In this document: positions 1 through 7,173 of the stretch, piece after piece
Numbering within the stretch: position 1 is the stretch's first letter
Layout of the letters: each line of letters opens with the position of its first letter
Source of the DNA: Candidatus Stahliibacteriota bacterium
GTDB lineage: Bacteria > Hydrothermota > Tepidihabitantia > SM23-42
Assembly (NCBI GenBank): GCA_030670605.1
Contig: DAOVBK010000052.1
Span: forward strand, 1-8,488
Direction of reading: 5' to 3'
DNA length: 8,488 nucleotides
Notes under the pieces: model-generated
What the model saw: the letters and a program-made list of their open reading frames with translations, nothing else
Database searches by the model: none
What the model was told of the DNA's origin: nothing
Position numbers and translations under genes: made by a program

Positions 1-557
1 ACCGCATACACCACAGTAAAAACTGCATACTTCGAAAACTGCTTATGAGCTTGCAGAAAATTTTGAAAATAGACCCAAAGACCAAAAATTCCCGCACTCG
101 CGAACGCCAAAGAGAATAGGAATGAATGGGACCCACTCGAAGTGAACAGCTGAGACAATGCACCTCCAAGAGGTAATGATACAAAGATAACGATGAGAGC
201 AACAGATAATTTTAGCAACAGCAATGACACGAGTAAGACATTTTGCTGTTTTGAATCATCCCTGTACAGGTTAAAGAACCGCACTATTGTCAAATTCAGA
301 CCGAGGTCTGCAATAAGATGAACAGCCATCATTACAGACCATGCGAGTGAAAAAACACCAAAAATCTCTGGTCCAAACCTCCGCGCTATAATGATATTTA
401 TCGAGAAAGAAACAATATTGTTGATGACATTTGCGCAAATCAAGACAAGAATTGCCTTAATCTTACGATTATGCCAGAGAATTCCCACTCCTTTCTGCTT
501 TATTTGATTGAATAGTGAAATCCCTTGCCTTGGCTGTTTGCCAACGCCCTGAGTCAT
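1..557 (-). CDS. Wzx-like polysaccharide flippase, N-terminal part (runs off the left edge)
   Basis: An open frame starts at an ATG at 557 and reads leftward without a stop to the edge, giving 185 residues of an incomplete protein. A basic, polar stretch (residues 1-34) precedes hydrophobic segments at about 35-57, 66-86, 106-130 and 146-168. The stretch ARRFGPEIFGVFSL (58-71) closely resembles the conserved first-loop signature of the polysaccharide biosynthesis/Wzx branch of the MOP flippase superfamily. Such proteins have 12-14 helices and move undecaprenyl-diphosphate-linked repeat units across the inner membrane; only about four helices are visible here. It is divergent from the chain-length gene. 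A promoter-like sequence lies directly before the ATG and there is no Shine-Dalgarno motif, so the message may be leaderless. The family call is from sequence character, and the substrate cannot be inferred. Confidence 0.85.
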   Translation of the reverse strand, partial: MTQGVGKQPRQGISLFNQIKQKGVGILWHNRKIKAILVLICANVINNIVSFSINIIIARRFGPEIFGVFSLAWSVMMAVHLIADLGLNLTIVRFFNLYRDDSKQQNVLLVSLLLLKLSVALIVIFVSLPLGGALSQLFTSSGSHSFLFSLAFASAGIFGLWVYFQNFLQAHKQFSKYAVFTVVYA

Positions 558-563
558 TATGCT

Positions 564-591
564 ATTGTATCTAATTCGGCTGTGAAATCAA
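564..591 (-). promoter_or_regulatory. Predicted sigma70-type promoter of the flippase gene
   Basis: Read on the minus strand, TTGATT (591-586) is followed after 16 bases by TACAAT (569-564), matching the sigma70 consensus at 4 of 6 and 5 of 6 positions. Only six bases separate the -10 box from the ATG at 557, so the expected transcription start falls on or next to the A of the start codon. This is a prediction from consensus matches only. Confidence 0.5.
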
Positions 592-620
592 GAGCATGCT
601 AGAACAATATCTCGAGCATG
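592..620. repeat. GAGCATG direct repeat between the divergent promoters
   Basis: GAGCATG occurs at 592-598 and again at 614-620, a 22-base offset or about two helical turns. The first copy overlaps the palindrome AGCATGCT (593-600). A third GCATG core lies at 626-630. The copies sit just upstream of the minus-strand -35 box, where a regulator could bind. The motif is short, so this could be chance. Confidence 0.2.
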
Positions 621-711
621 AATACGCATGTGTTTGCCACGACATATTGAAAAAGCATCATCACTGTTGTGAAGACGGTGGATTCGCGAAACAACATCAA
701 ACATTATACTC

Positions 712-739
712 TTGACATTATTTTGCTATTGATTAAAAT
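712..739 (+). promoter_or_regulatory. Predicted sigma70-type promoter of the chain-length gene
   Basis: TTGACA (712-717, a perfect -35 match) is followed after 16 bases by TAAAAT (734-739, five of six -10 positions). Seven bases lie between the -10 box and the ATG at 747, so transcription is expected to begin at or within a base or two of the start codon. No Shine-Dalgarno sequence precedes the ATG. The position of this promoter argues that the in-frame GTG at 669 is not the start, because it would lie upstream of the transcript. Confidence 0.6.
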
Positions 740-746
740 CGTCCAT

Positions 747-2003
747 ATGACAAGCGACAAAAAGCCTTCGTTTGTCGATTATCTCACTGTAATAGCAAAA
801 CGAAGGCACTTCATACTCAAAACAGTTGCCATTGTAACAGGAATGGCTGTAATCATAAGTGTTCTCATGCCTAATCAGTTTACGGCAACAACCACCATAC
901 TGCCCCCTAATCCTCAACAGGATATGATGTTCGGATTGGTCAACCCTGCTATCGCCACCGCCTTTGGAGGATCCTCAGGTCTCACTAGCCTGCTCACAGG
1001 CGGTACGGGACCATCTGATCTCTTTGCTGCGATACTAAGAAGTGGTCACATAACAGGTACCTTGATCCGAAAGTATAATCTTAGAGAAGTCTTCAAAACA
1101 AAAACCTTCCACGATGCAACAAAACAACTAAATGAAATCACAAGAATCGGCGTGACTCCTGAAGGAATGGTCACCGTTTCAGTGACGTGGTATGACAAAT
1201 ACCTTGCAACAGACATTGCAAACTCGTACATCGAAGAACTAGACAAATTCAATACAGAAACCGCCATGACAACAGGGAAGAAATACCGCATCTTCATTGA
1301 AAAACGCCTGAATGAGAATATTGATTATTTAGGACAAGCAGAAAATAACTTCAAGATATTCCAAGAAGAACATCGTACAATTGCACTCGACGTGGAACTC
1401 GAGAATGCTATTGCCACAATAGCTCAGTTGAAAGCTGAGATCATTCTGTTGGAAGTCCAAAAAGCAGCACTCGGCTCACCAGGGGACTACAATAATCCAC
1501 ATGCAAAGAACATAAATAGACAATTGAGAGAATTGAACAAGCAGCTCTCGAGGATCGAATTTGGCGACACGCTACAGAATAACAAGGGTTTTGGTGCTGG
1601 CTTTGCAGTGCCGTTCTCAGAACTCCCCGAAATAGCAGTTGAATACGCACGACTCGTTAGAGAAGTGGAAGTACAATCAGCAATCTTTGAGCTTCTAACT
1701 CAACAATACGAGCAAGCGAAAATCATGGAAGTAAAAGATACACCAACGGTACAAGTACTCGACAGGGCTTCACCACCAGAGAAAAAGAGCCGTCCGAAAC
1801 GATCCAGGACCGTGCTGCTAGCTGCAGTTTTTGGTCTTATAGTAGGTGCACTGGGAGCATTTGTTCTAGAGTCAGTTGAACAAGCAAAAACGCGACCAGA
1901 TGACTATAAGAAATGGACAAACATATACGAGAAAGTAAGGAATGACTTAATAATCGCCAAAACCTGGATTAGCACGATACTCCGGAGCAAGAAAAGGTAC
2001 TAG
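747..2003 (+). CDS. Wzz/GNVR-type polysaccharide co-polymerase (chain-length determinant)
   Basis: The product is 418 residues from the ATG at 747. The frame stays open upstream to a GTG at 669. I prefer 747 because PSFVDYLTVIAKRR (residues 7-20) is the usual cytoplasmic start of the family, and because a strong promoter lies inside the upstream extension. Visible parts are TM1 at about 23-41, a short beta segment (QFTATTTILPP), a Gly/Ser-rich loop (73-90), a helical periplasmic coiled-coil region at about 180-270 and TM2 at about 355-375. The segment before TM2 is proline- and base-rich (ASPPEKKSRPKRS), as in Wzz proteins. The roughly 45-residue tail has no Walker motifs or tyrosine cluster, so no tyrosine kinase is fused. 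Family members sit in the inner membrane and set polymer length together with the polymerase. The next gene starts 40 bases later on the same strand. Confidence 0.88.
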   Translation: MTSDKKPSFVDYLTVIAKRRHFILKTVAIVTGMAVIISVLMPNQFTATTTILPPNPQQDMMFGLVNPAIATAFGGSSGLTSLLTGGTGPSDLFAAILRSGHITGTLIRKYNLREVFKTKTFHDATKQLNEITRIGVTPEGMVTVSVTWYDKYLATDIANSYIEELDKFNTETAMTTGKKYRIFIEKRLNENIDYLGQAENNFKIFQEEHRTIALDVELENAIATIAQLKAEIILLEVQKAALGSPGDYNNPHAKNINRQLRELNKQLSRIEFGDTLQNNKGFGAGFAVPFSELPEIAVEYARLVREVEVQSAIFELLTQQYEQAKIMEVKDTPTVQVLDRASPPEKKSRPKRSRTVLLAAVFGLIVGALGAFVLESVEQAKTRPDDYKKWTNIYEKVRNDLIIAKTWISTILRSKKRY

Positions 2004-2043
2004 TACTACACCTGCATTAGTAGAAAACAAATAATCTCTGGAC

Positions 2044-5000
2044 ATGATACAAACACTCGTTGCATTCTGCATACTAGGTACCGCCACTACCCACTACATC
2101 TTCGAGAAACCAACACAGGTTATTTTGAAGAATAATTATATTCATGTGATCATTTCAAAAAAATCTGGCTTTATGACATCAATGTCCGTAGAGGACCATA
2201 CAATTCTGCAAGCACATTGTTCCATACGTCTGGATGGCGAAACATGCAGGAAGAAAACAGAGACATTATTAGTGCAGAAATTGGATCACTATCCTACATT
2301 CGCCACAGTTTCTTTTGCTCGTCGATGCGGTAATAACACGATCAAGTATCTATACACAATTGATTCGCTGACCTTGCGCTGGGATGTTACCATTGCGAAT
2401 GCTGTCGATAATCCACAGGAAATTGGTATCGCCTTAGTAATACCTCTTTCGAAAAGCATGAGGAAAATATTCCACTCTGGATATTATGCGCCGCTCGATC
2501 TTGAGGAAACTACTGACATTACTCTTACATACCGTAAACATCTTTATATCCCCATGATTACGAGGTACTCATCTGTGAAAAACTACGGGATTAGCATTAT
2601 TGCACCACTTGAAATACCCAAACCTGGGTTAACATTTTCAATGAATCCAAGAAATCTGATTGTGTCTTATCATCACTTACGCGTTGGACCGAACAAAGAT
2701 GCTACTGCAGCACTTTGCATAGTGCCACATGAGGGGTGTTGGCGCCCAGGTTTTGATTATATACTGAAAACATATCCTAAATATCTGAATCCTGCTGTAG
2801 AAAACACACGAACGGGTGAAGGACTGTATTATTTGTCTCTTCCGTCTGTGAACGAAAAGAAAATACGTGAGTTACAGAATCGTGATGTGAAATGGATCGA
2901 GTTCCATGAATACTTTCCCTTCTATGGCCTCTATGTTCCGAAATCCCCGGAGTGGGGCATTGTGATAGATTCTGATGAAGTAACGATATCTGATTGGGAA
3001 AAGGGTGCTGGGAGGGAGAGAAATAGCCGAGAAAAGGTAGTGGAACTAGTAAATCTCTGGCAGAAATATGGTATTCAAGTGTACCTCTATTTTCAGAGTT
3101 CTGAAGCCTGGCACGAGTATGCAGAGAAGTACTTTTCTTCTGACATAGCGCGCAACGCAGCAGGCAAGCCGCTACCCTCATGGAAATTCACAAACCTCAT
3201 GAACGCGGATCCGCAGAGCAAATGGGGGAAGTACATCCTGCATCAAGCAGAGAACATTCTAAAGGAATATCCAAATATAGATGGCATATTTTTTGACCGC
3301 ATGGATTATGAAGATTATGATTTCGCACATAGCGATAATCAGACAATAGTAGACAAAAGACCAGCGTATATGCTCGGGTTTGCTCAGGAACGCATAAATG
3401 AAAAGTTATTTGATTTATTCCACAGGAATAAGAAAGGTATATGGGGAAATGGACCTACCTCAATCGAAGTATGTAAAGACTTGGATGGTATAATGGCTGA
3501 AAAAAGTTTGGGTAATCTATTGAAAATCCAATACTTGGGTCTCACGAGACCGATAATCTATTTGCCATATGATAAATTGCCTTACGAAACCGAGGAGAAG
3601 CTGAAATACGCATTAATCTGTGGCGCATTTCCATGTCTTACGTATGGAGGCAAAAAATGTCAAGAAATCGAAACAAAATATAAACCTCTATTTGAACTGA
3701 TCAAAAATAGAACATGGGTGCTCACGTCGAATCCACTGGAAACGCCCAGAGATATTCAAGGAAATGTGTTCCAAGCACCCAATGGGGACTACGTAGTCGC
3801 TATCATCACTCCCGAAAAATCTCAGTTATTGCCCAATCCGTTTGAGCACAACATGCCTATCACCATTACTGTCAGAAATCCCGAGGACATCAACTACGCT
3901 TACTTGCTTTCTGGCGACTGGAGAGGGGTCAATGCTATCGATTTCGAGAAAAGAGGGAATTCACTGAGAATAGAAATCCCTTGGCATCTTTCATCTTCAC
4001 TGATATATCTGAAACAAAACAGGAAAAAAGGCGTCACCAGACTTACTCCCCCATTAATCATGAAGGGACAGCCAGAAGATATCGTATTCCATTTGGAGCA
4101 CACAGGCTTTCTGGGTATTGCTGTTGTTACGCTCACAACACCGTGGTCAAAACAGACAAAGATTGCTACGAACAAAACCATTGCATTCCATCCGACGGTC
4201 CCTGAAGATGTTGAAGGCGAAGTGGAAATGGTCGTCACATGCAACGGCCGCAAAGAGAAAATAAGCTGTTGGGTTATTGATCCTATCTCCATAGCACCGG
4301 TTGAAGCTATATTTATTCACGACCAGGAAGGTGAGAATATCCAATTCGATGTCGTCAACAATACAAACACGGACACTCAATTGAGTCTGCAAGGTATGTT
4401 TGTGGAAGGGATCGGCACAATAGAAGTACCAAGCAGAATTGTGCTCAAGGCTCTCGAGAGGAAGAGAATCACCATCTTTATCAAACCGCATAAGGCAGGG
4501 CTTATCCAGCTGACCGCTTCTTCTGAGAAAGAAGGAATTACTTATGAATTTCCTGTAAGTACAAGTTTGCGTTTCGATGAAGACGATTTGTTCCACGATG
4601 ATTTCAAAAAAGCTATGATAGCCTGGAAGATCGCTAGGGGACAGTGGCATACTTCGAACGGTGTCGCCGAAGGCAGTGGTCAAGCGCATTTTGCCTATGT
4701 TGAAAATGAACAATGGCGGAATTATCTATATGAGGTTACGGCACGATGCAGAGGGAGTATGAAGCAAGGGGTGGATTGGCTGAAACTGTATATCTTCTTC
4801 AGATTTCAAGACGAGCAGAATTTCTACAGATTTGGTATTCACGGTGATGCAGGTCTTGTAGATTTGTATAAGTGTATGAATGGCAGGTGGATAAGACTCC
4901 ACACATCAGTCTTCACGCCAACAAAGGACAAATGGCACACACTGAGAATTGTAGCCGAAAACGCCAAAATAATCGGTTATATAGACGGTACAAAGGTTAT

Positions 5001-5103
5001 TGAAGCAGAAGATAGTACATTCCTACGTGGAGGTATTGGCATTGGTGTCCTCGAAGACGCGATGCGCTGTGATTACAAAAATGTAGTTGTAAAAGAACTA
5101 TGA
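2044..5103 (+). CDS. Large multidomain protein with a glycoside-hydrolase-like barrel and a C-terminal lectin/glucanase-like domain
   Basis: The 1019-residue product is not one I recognise as a named protein. Residues 1-15 are hydrophobic (MIQTLVAFCILGTAT) and may be a weak signal peptide, but no Lys or Arg precedes the core. An in-frame TAA at 2032 excludes a longer N terminus. Residues about 25-235 are beta-rich, like the N-terminal sandwich of several glycosidase clans. Residues about 258-550 look like a TIM barrel, with strands KWIEFHEY, GIQVYLYF, IDGIFFDRMDYEDY, GIWGNG, LDGIMAEKS and IIYLPYD. D418 and E486 end barrel strands and are candidate catalytic acids. About 570-657 resembles the C-terminal sandwich of such enzymes. 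About 665-745 and 750-840 look Ig-like, and about 845-1019 resembles the ConA-like/DUF1080 fold (DDLFHDDF, WRNYLYEV, WHTLRIV, GYIDGTKV, GGIGIGV). It follows the chain-length gene by 40 bases, so polymer trimming or binding is inferred. No Shine-Dalgarno motif is seen. Confidence 0.7.
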   Translation: MIQTLVAFCILGTATTHYIFEKPTQVILKNNYIHVIISKKSGFMTSMSVEDHTILQAHCSIRLDGETCRKKTETLLVQKLDHYPTFATVSFARRCGNNTIKYLYTIDSLTLRWDVTIANAVDNPQEIGIALVIPLSKSMRKIFHSGYYAPLDLEETTDITLTYRKHLYIPMITRYSSVKNYGISIIAPLEIPKPGLTFSMNPRNLIVSYHHLRVGPNKDATAALCIVPHEGCWRPGFDYILKTYPKYLNPAVENTRTGEGLYYLSLPSVNEKKIRELQNRDVKWIEFHEYFPFYGLYVPKSPEWGIVIDSDEVTISDWEKGAGRERNSREKVVELVNLWQKYGIQVYLYFQSSEAWHEYAEKYFSSDIARNAAGKPLPSWKFTNLMNADPQSKWGKYILHQAENILKEYPNIDGIFFDRMDYEDYDFAHSDNQTIVDKRPAYMLGFAQERINEKLFDLFHRNKKGIWGNGPTSIEVCKDLDGIMAEKSLGNLLKIQYLGLTRPIIYLPYDKLPYETEEKLKYALICGAFPCLTYGGKKCQEIETKYKPLFELIKNRTWVLTSNPLETPRDIQGNVFQAPNGDYVVAIITPEKSQLLPNPFEHNMPITITVRNPEDINYAYLLSGDWRGVNAIDFEKRGNSLRIEIPWHLSSSLIYLKQNRKKGVTRLTPPLIMKGQPEDIVFHLEHTGFLGIAVVTLTTPWSKQTKIATNKTIAFHPTVPEDVEGEVEMVVTCNGRKEKISCWVIDPISIAPVEAIFIHDQEGENIQFDVVNNTNTDTQLSLQGMFVEGIGTIEVPSRIVLKALERKRITIFIKPHKAGLIQLTASSEKEGITYEFPVSTSLRFDEDDLFHDDFKKAMIAWKIARGQWHTSNGVAEGSGQAHFAYVENEQWRNYLYEVTARCRGSMKQGVDWLKLYIFFRFQDEQNFYRFGIHGDAGLVDLYKCMNGRWIRLHTSVFTPTKDKWHTLRIVAENAKIIGYIDGTKVIEAEDSTFLRGGIGIGVLEDAMRCDYKNVVVKEL

Positions 5104-5124
5104 TGTATAGCTATGCTACCTTGA

Positions 5125-6021
5125 TTATTCCCGATGGTGTTTCTTCAAGGTGAGGGAAACCATAAAACTCATAACATTGAGATCTTGATTTGAAAATTGA
5201 CGAAATCTTCCGTGCAATGCACCTCTGCGAATTGGCAATACAGGCCACATCTTTTTACTTAGAACATCGACATTGAAACCGGCTTCATCAAACAAGCTTA
5301 GCATTTCGGAGAATCTTATTCTGTTCGTGTAGAAACCAGATTTTGCAAAAACATCTGATTCCCATAGCATATCTGAAAACCGAAGATTATTAAGCGATGC
5401 GCCAAGATGGTCTCTCAAATCCACTACGTGTGCGCTTATTCCATCCGGTTTCAGAATCCGTGCCAATTCCGTCAGCATGGGTGATATTTCACTTCTCCTG
5501 ATGTGCTCAAGCACTGCATTGGAGAATAAGAAATCAATACAATCATCGGACAATTGTCGTAAGGAATGTAGACCTTCGGTAACGTACGTTGCCCGGCATG
5601 ACTGCATAAAGCTATCGAAACTCGTTAAATCTGCACCAGTGTGGTATCCTTTCTCCGATAGGAATGCCTGCATTGAATTGTATACACTCATTGTACGACA
5701 GGCACAATCTTCAACATCAACTAAGTAAATTCTTCCCGCTCCAAAAGCTTTTGCAACAAGCACAGAGCAAAGGGATTCTCCTGGTCCAAGCTCCAAACAT
5801 ACAAATGAGCCCGAAGTCTGCACCGTTGAGAAATGCTTATTGAATATTGAGTATACATACTCAGGTGAATGCATTGGGCCGTGCTGGAATAATGGCAATA
5901 ACTGCCGCCATGTTCTATGTGCCACTGGCAAGCACGACAGAATCATCTTGACAATCATTTTTAGATACCATGGAGTCCTGATCTTAACCCACCTACTCAA
6001 ATGCGATGAAAGATCACTCAT
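5125..6021 (-). CDS. Class I SAM-dependent methyltransferase
   Basis: The 298-residue product carries class I methyltransferase motifs. Motif I is CLELGPG (75-81) and the acidic residue after strand beta2 is in LVDVED (100-105, D102 the likely ribose contact). The motif around DFLFSNAVLEHI (163-174) and the post-motif RILKPDGISAHVVD (188-201) follow. The first 70 residues are basic and helical (KMIVKMILSCLP) and could associate with the membrane surface; the last 90 may form the acceptor-binding cap. It is the last minus-strand gene, starting 28 bases after the preceding glycosyltransferase stop, and GGAG lies five bases before its ATG. By context it could methylate a sugar, either within the repeat unit or as a chain-end cap. 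The sequence does not reveal the acceptor, and a non-sugar substrate is possible. Confidence 0.85.
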   Translation of the reverse strand: MSDLSSHLSRWVKIRTPWYLKMIVKMILSCLPVAHRTWRQLLPLFQHGPMHSPEYVYSIFNKHFSTVQTSGSFVCLELGPGESLCSVLVAKAFGAGRIYLVDVEDCACRTMSVYNSMQAFLSEKGYHTGADLTSFDSFMQSCRATYVTEGLHSLRQLSDDCIDFLFSNAVLEHIRRSEISPMLTELARILKPDGISAHVVDLRDHLGASLNNLRFSDMLWESDVFAKSGFYTNRIRFSEMLSLFDEAGFNVDVLSKKMWPVLPIRRGALHGRFRQFSNQDLNVMSFMVSLTLKKHHRE

Positions 6022-6026
6022 GAGAG

Positions 6027-6030
6027 CTCC
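6027..6030 (-). promoter_or_regulatory. Ribosome binding site of the methyltransferase gene
   Basis: On the minus strand GGAG (6030-6027) is separated from the ATG at 6021 by the five bases CTCTC. It is the clearest Shine-Dalgarno sequence at any start in the window, and it supports the chosen start. It also shows that the host can use Shine-Dalgarno initiation even though most other starts here lack the motif. Confidence 0.6.
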
Positions 6031-6049
6031 GCTTTCTATGCGATATTAC

Positions 6050-7150
6050 CTACAGCAATGAAATATATAATTGCTCTATTTGCGATACTGTTCTATCCAC
6101 TGTAAAACGCTCCAGTACACGTCTGTGGGCGGCAATTCCTAATGTGCGAGCTTTTTCTTTATCCAGAAGTAGTGCAAGAACCGCAGCAGCGATACTCTTC
6201 GGGTTACTCGGGTCAACCAATAAACCAGTTCTACCATGTTCAACGATTTCGTTTATACCGAAAATATCCGTAGCAATGATCGGCTTCTTCAAAATCATCG
6301 CCTCAAGAAGGACATAGGGAAATCCTTCCCATACCGATGGCAATACAAACACATCCATTCGACTAATTACATGAGCAGCATCCTTTCTGTAGCCGAGGAA
6401 TTCAATATTCTGTGATACGCCAAGATTCTCGGCCAGTCTTCGCAATGGCATCTCTTCTTCACCGCTTCCAACAATCAGTACGCGCAACGTGCCGAATCGC
6501 CTAATGATTGCAGGAACAGCCTTGATTAAATATGCGATACCCTTTTGTCTTGTTAGCCGACCAACAACTCCAATAACCGGACCCCTCTGTTCTACTAGTG
6601 GTTCCGCATCCAGAACTAACTGCTCTACGCCGTTGTAGATAACCACAATCTTACTTCTGTCAATCTGCAAAACCCGCGCTAGGATAGTACCGTCGTGTTT
6701 TGTCACAGCGATATACTTGTCAACACACTTATCAACGAGGTGGTCTCGCCATTTCCTCACGATGGTCCGTCTTTGCAGTTCCTCTCGTGTAAAACCAATT
6801 CCGTGTTTTGTATAAATGATACGCTTGCATCCTGCAAGCTTTGCAGCAACACACGCGTAACCACCAGAATGACAATGGATGATATCAAATGAATGCTTTT
6901 TTAAAAAAAGCACGAGCTTTACGAAATGCAGAATCGAATGACTTCCTGGTATTACTGTTGTCTGAATGCACTCTGCTTTCAACCGATCGACGAGATCGCC
7001 GAACTCAAAAGCGCACACATGAGCTGTGAAATTCGTTTTATCTAATCGCGTAGCAAGTAACATAACATGCTTTTCTGTTCCTGCAATCTGTGCATGCCGT
7101 ACAATGTGGCATACGTGCATTTGCTTCTTGCCTGACTCCACGGATTGCAT
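6050..7150 (-). CDS. GT4-family glycosyltransferase
   Basis: The product is 366 residues from the ATG at 7150. An internal ATG at 7120 (residue 11) also gives a family-like start (MHVCHIVRHAQIAGTEKHV), and neither has a good Shine-Dalgarno motif. It has the two Rossmann halves of the GT-B fold. The N-terminal acceptor half contains AGTEKHV (23-29), FDIIHCHSGGYACVAAKLAG (88-107) and YTKHGIGF (113-120). The C-terminal nucleotide-sugar half contains IYNGVE (171-176), VVGRLTRQKG (195-204), GSGEEE, FLGYRKD (251-257) and the EX7E pair E275/E283 in VWEGFPYVLLEAM. GT4 enzymes are retaining transferases acting on the cytoplasmic side of the membrane. The donor and acceptor cannot be read from the sequence. 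It starts 23 bases after the upstream glycosyltransferase stop and lies 28 bases before the methyltransferase, consistent with one operon. Confidence 0.9.
   Translation of the reverse strand: MQSVESGKKQMHVCHIVRHAQIAGTEKHVMLLATRLDKTNFTAHVCAFEFGDLVDRLKAECIQTTVIPGSHSILHFVKLVLFLKKHSFDIIHCHSGGYACVAAKLAGCKRIIYTKHGIGFTREELQRRTIVRKWRDHLVDKCVDKYIAVTKHDGTILARVLQIDRSKIVVIYNGVEQLVLDAEPLVEQRGPVIGVVGRLTRQKGIAYLIKAVPAIIRRFGTLRVLIVGSGEEEMPLRRLAENLGVSQNIEFLGYRKDAAHVISRMDVFVLPSVWEGFPYVLLEAMILKKPIIATDIFGINEIVEHGRTGLLVDPSNPKSIAAAVLALLLDKEKARTLGIAAHRRVLERFTVDRTVSQIEQLYISLL
6894..6912. repeat. Perfect A/T inverted repeat inside a glycosyltransferase gene
   Basis: Nine-base perfect arms (6894-6902 and 6904-6912) flank a single base, giving a T6/A7 tract bounded by TGC and GCA. 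On the coding (minus) strand it spans codons 80-86, which encode V-L-F-L-K-K-H, and it contains two overlapping slippery heptamers in the reading phase. It may be only a by-product of Phe/Leu/Lys codons. Confidence 0.3.
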
Positions 7151-7173
7151 ATTTCTAAAAGGCTAATCTCATA

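Noticed and set aside
669..746. N-terminal extension of the chain-length protein from a GTG at 669
   Set aside because: A near-consensus promoter lies inside it, its residues do not resemble the family N terminus, and an ATG at 747 begins a typical Wzz start.
2030..2035. AATAAT as a -10 box before the large protein gene
   Set aside because: It matches five of six positions and sits eight bases before the ATG, but no acceptable -35 box lies 16-18 bases upstream. Cotranscription with the chain-length gene is simpler.
2056..2070. Lipobox at VAFC in the large protein
   Set aside because: Phenylalanine at -1 is not accepted by the usual lipobox rule and there is no basic n-region, so I do not call a lipoprotein.
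2777..3181. 134-codon minus-strand open frame
   Set aside because: It is antisense to the barrel region of the large protein, with low-complexity content and no family resemblance.
4147..4713. 188-codon minus-strand open frame
   Set aside because: It is antisense to the large plus-strand protein, whose sequence is domain-like throughout, and this frame shows no motif.
6823..6839. Perfect 7-bp hairpin as a terminator
   Set aside because: It lies inside a glycosyltransferase coding region and is not followed by a U tract.
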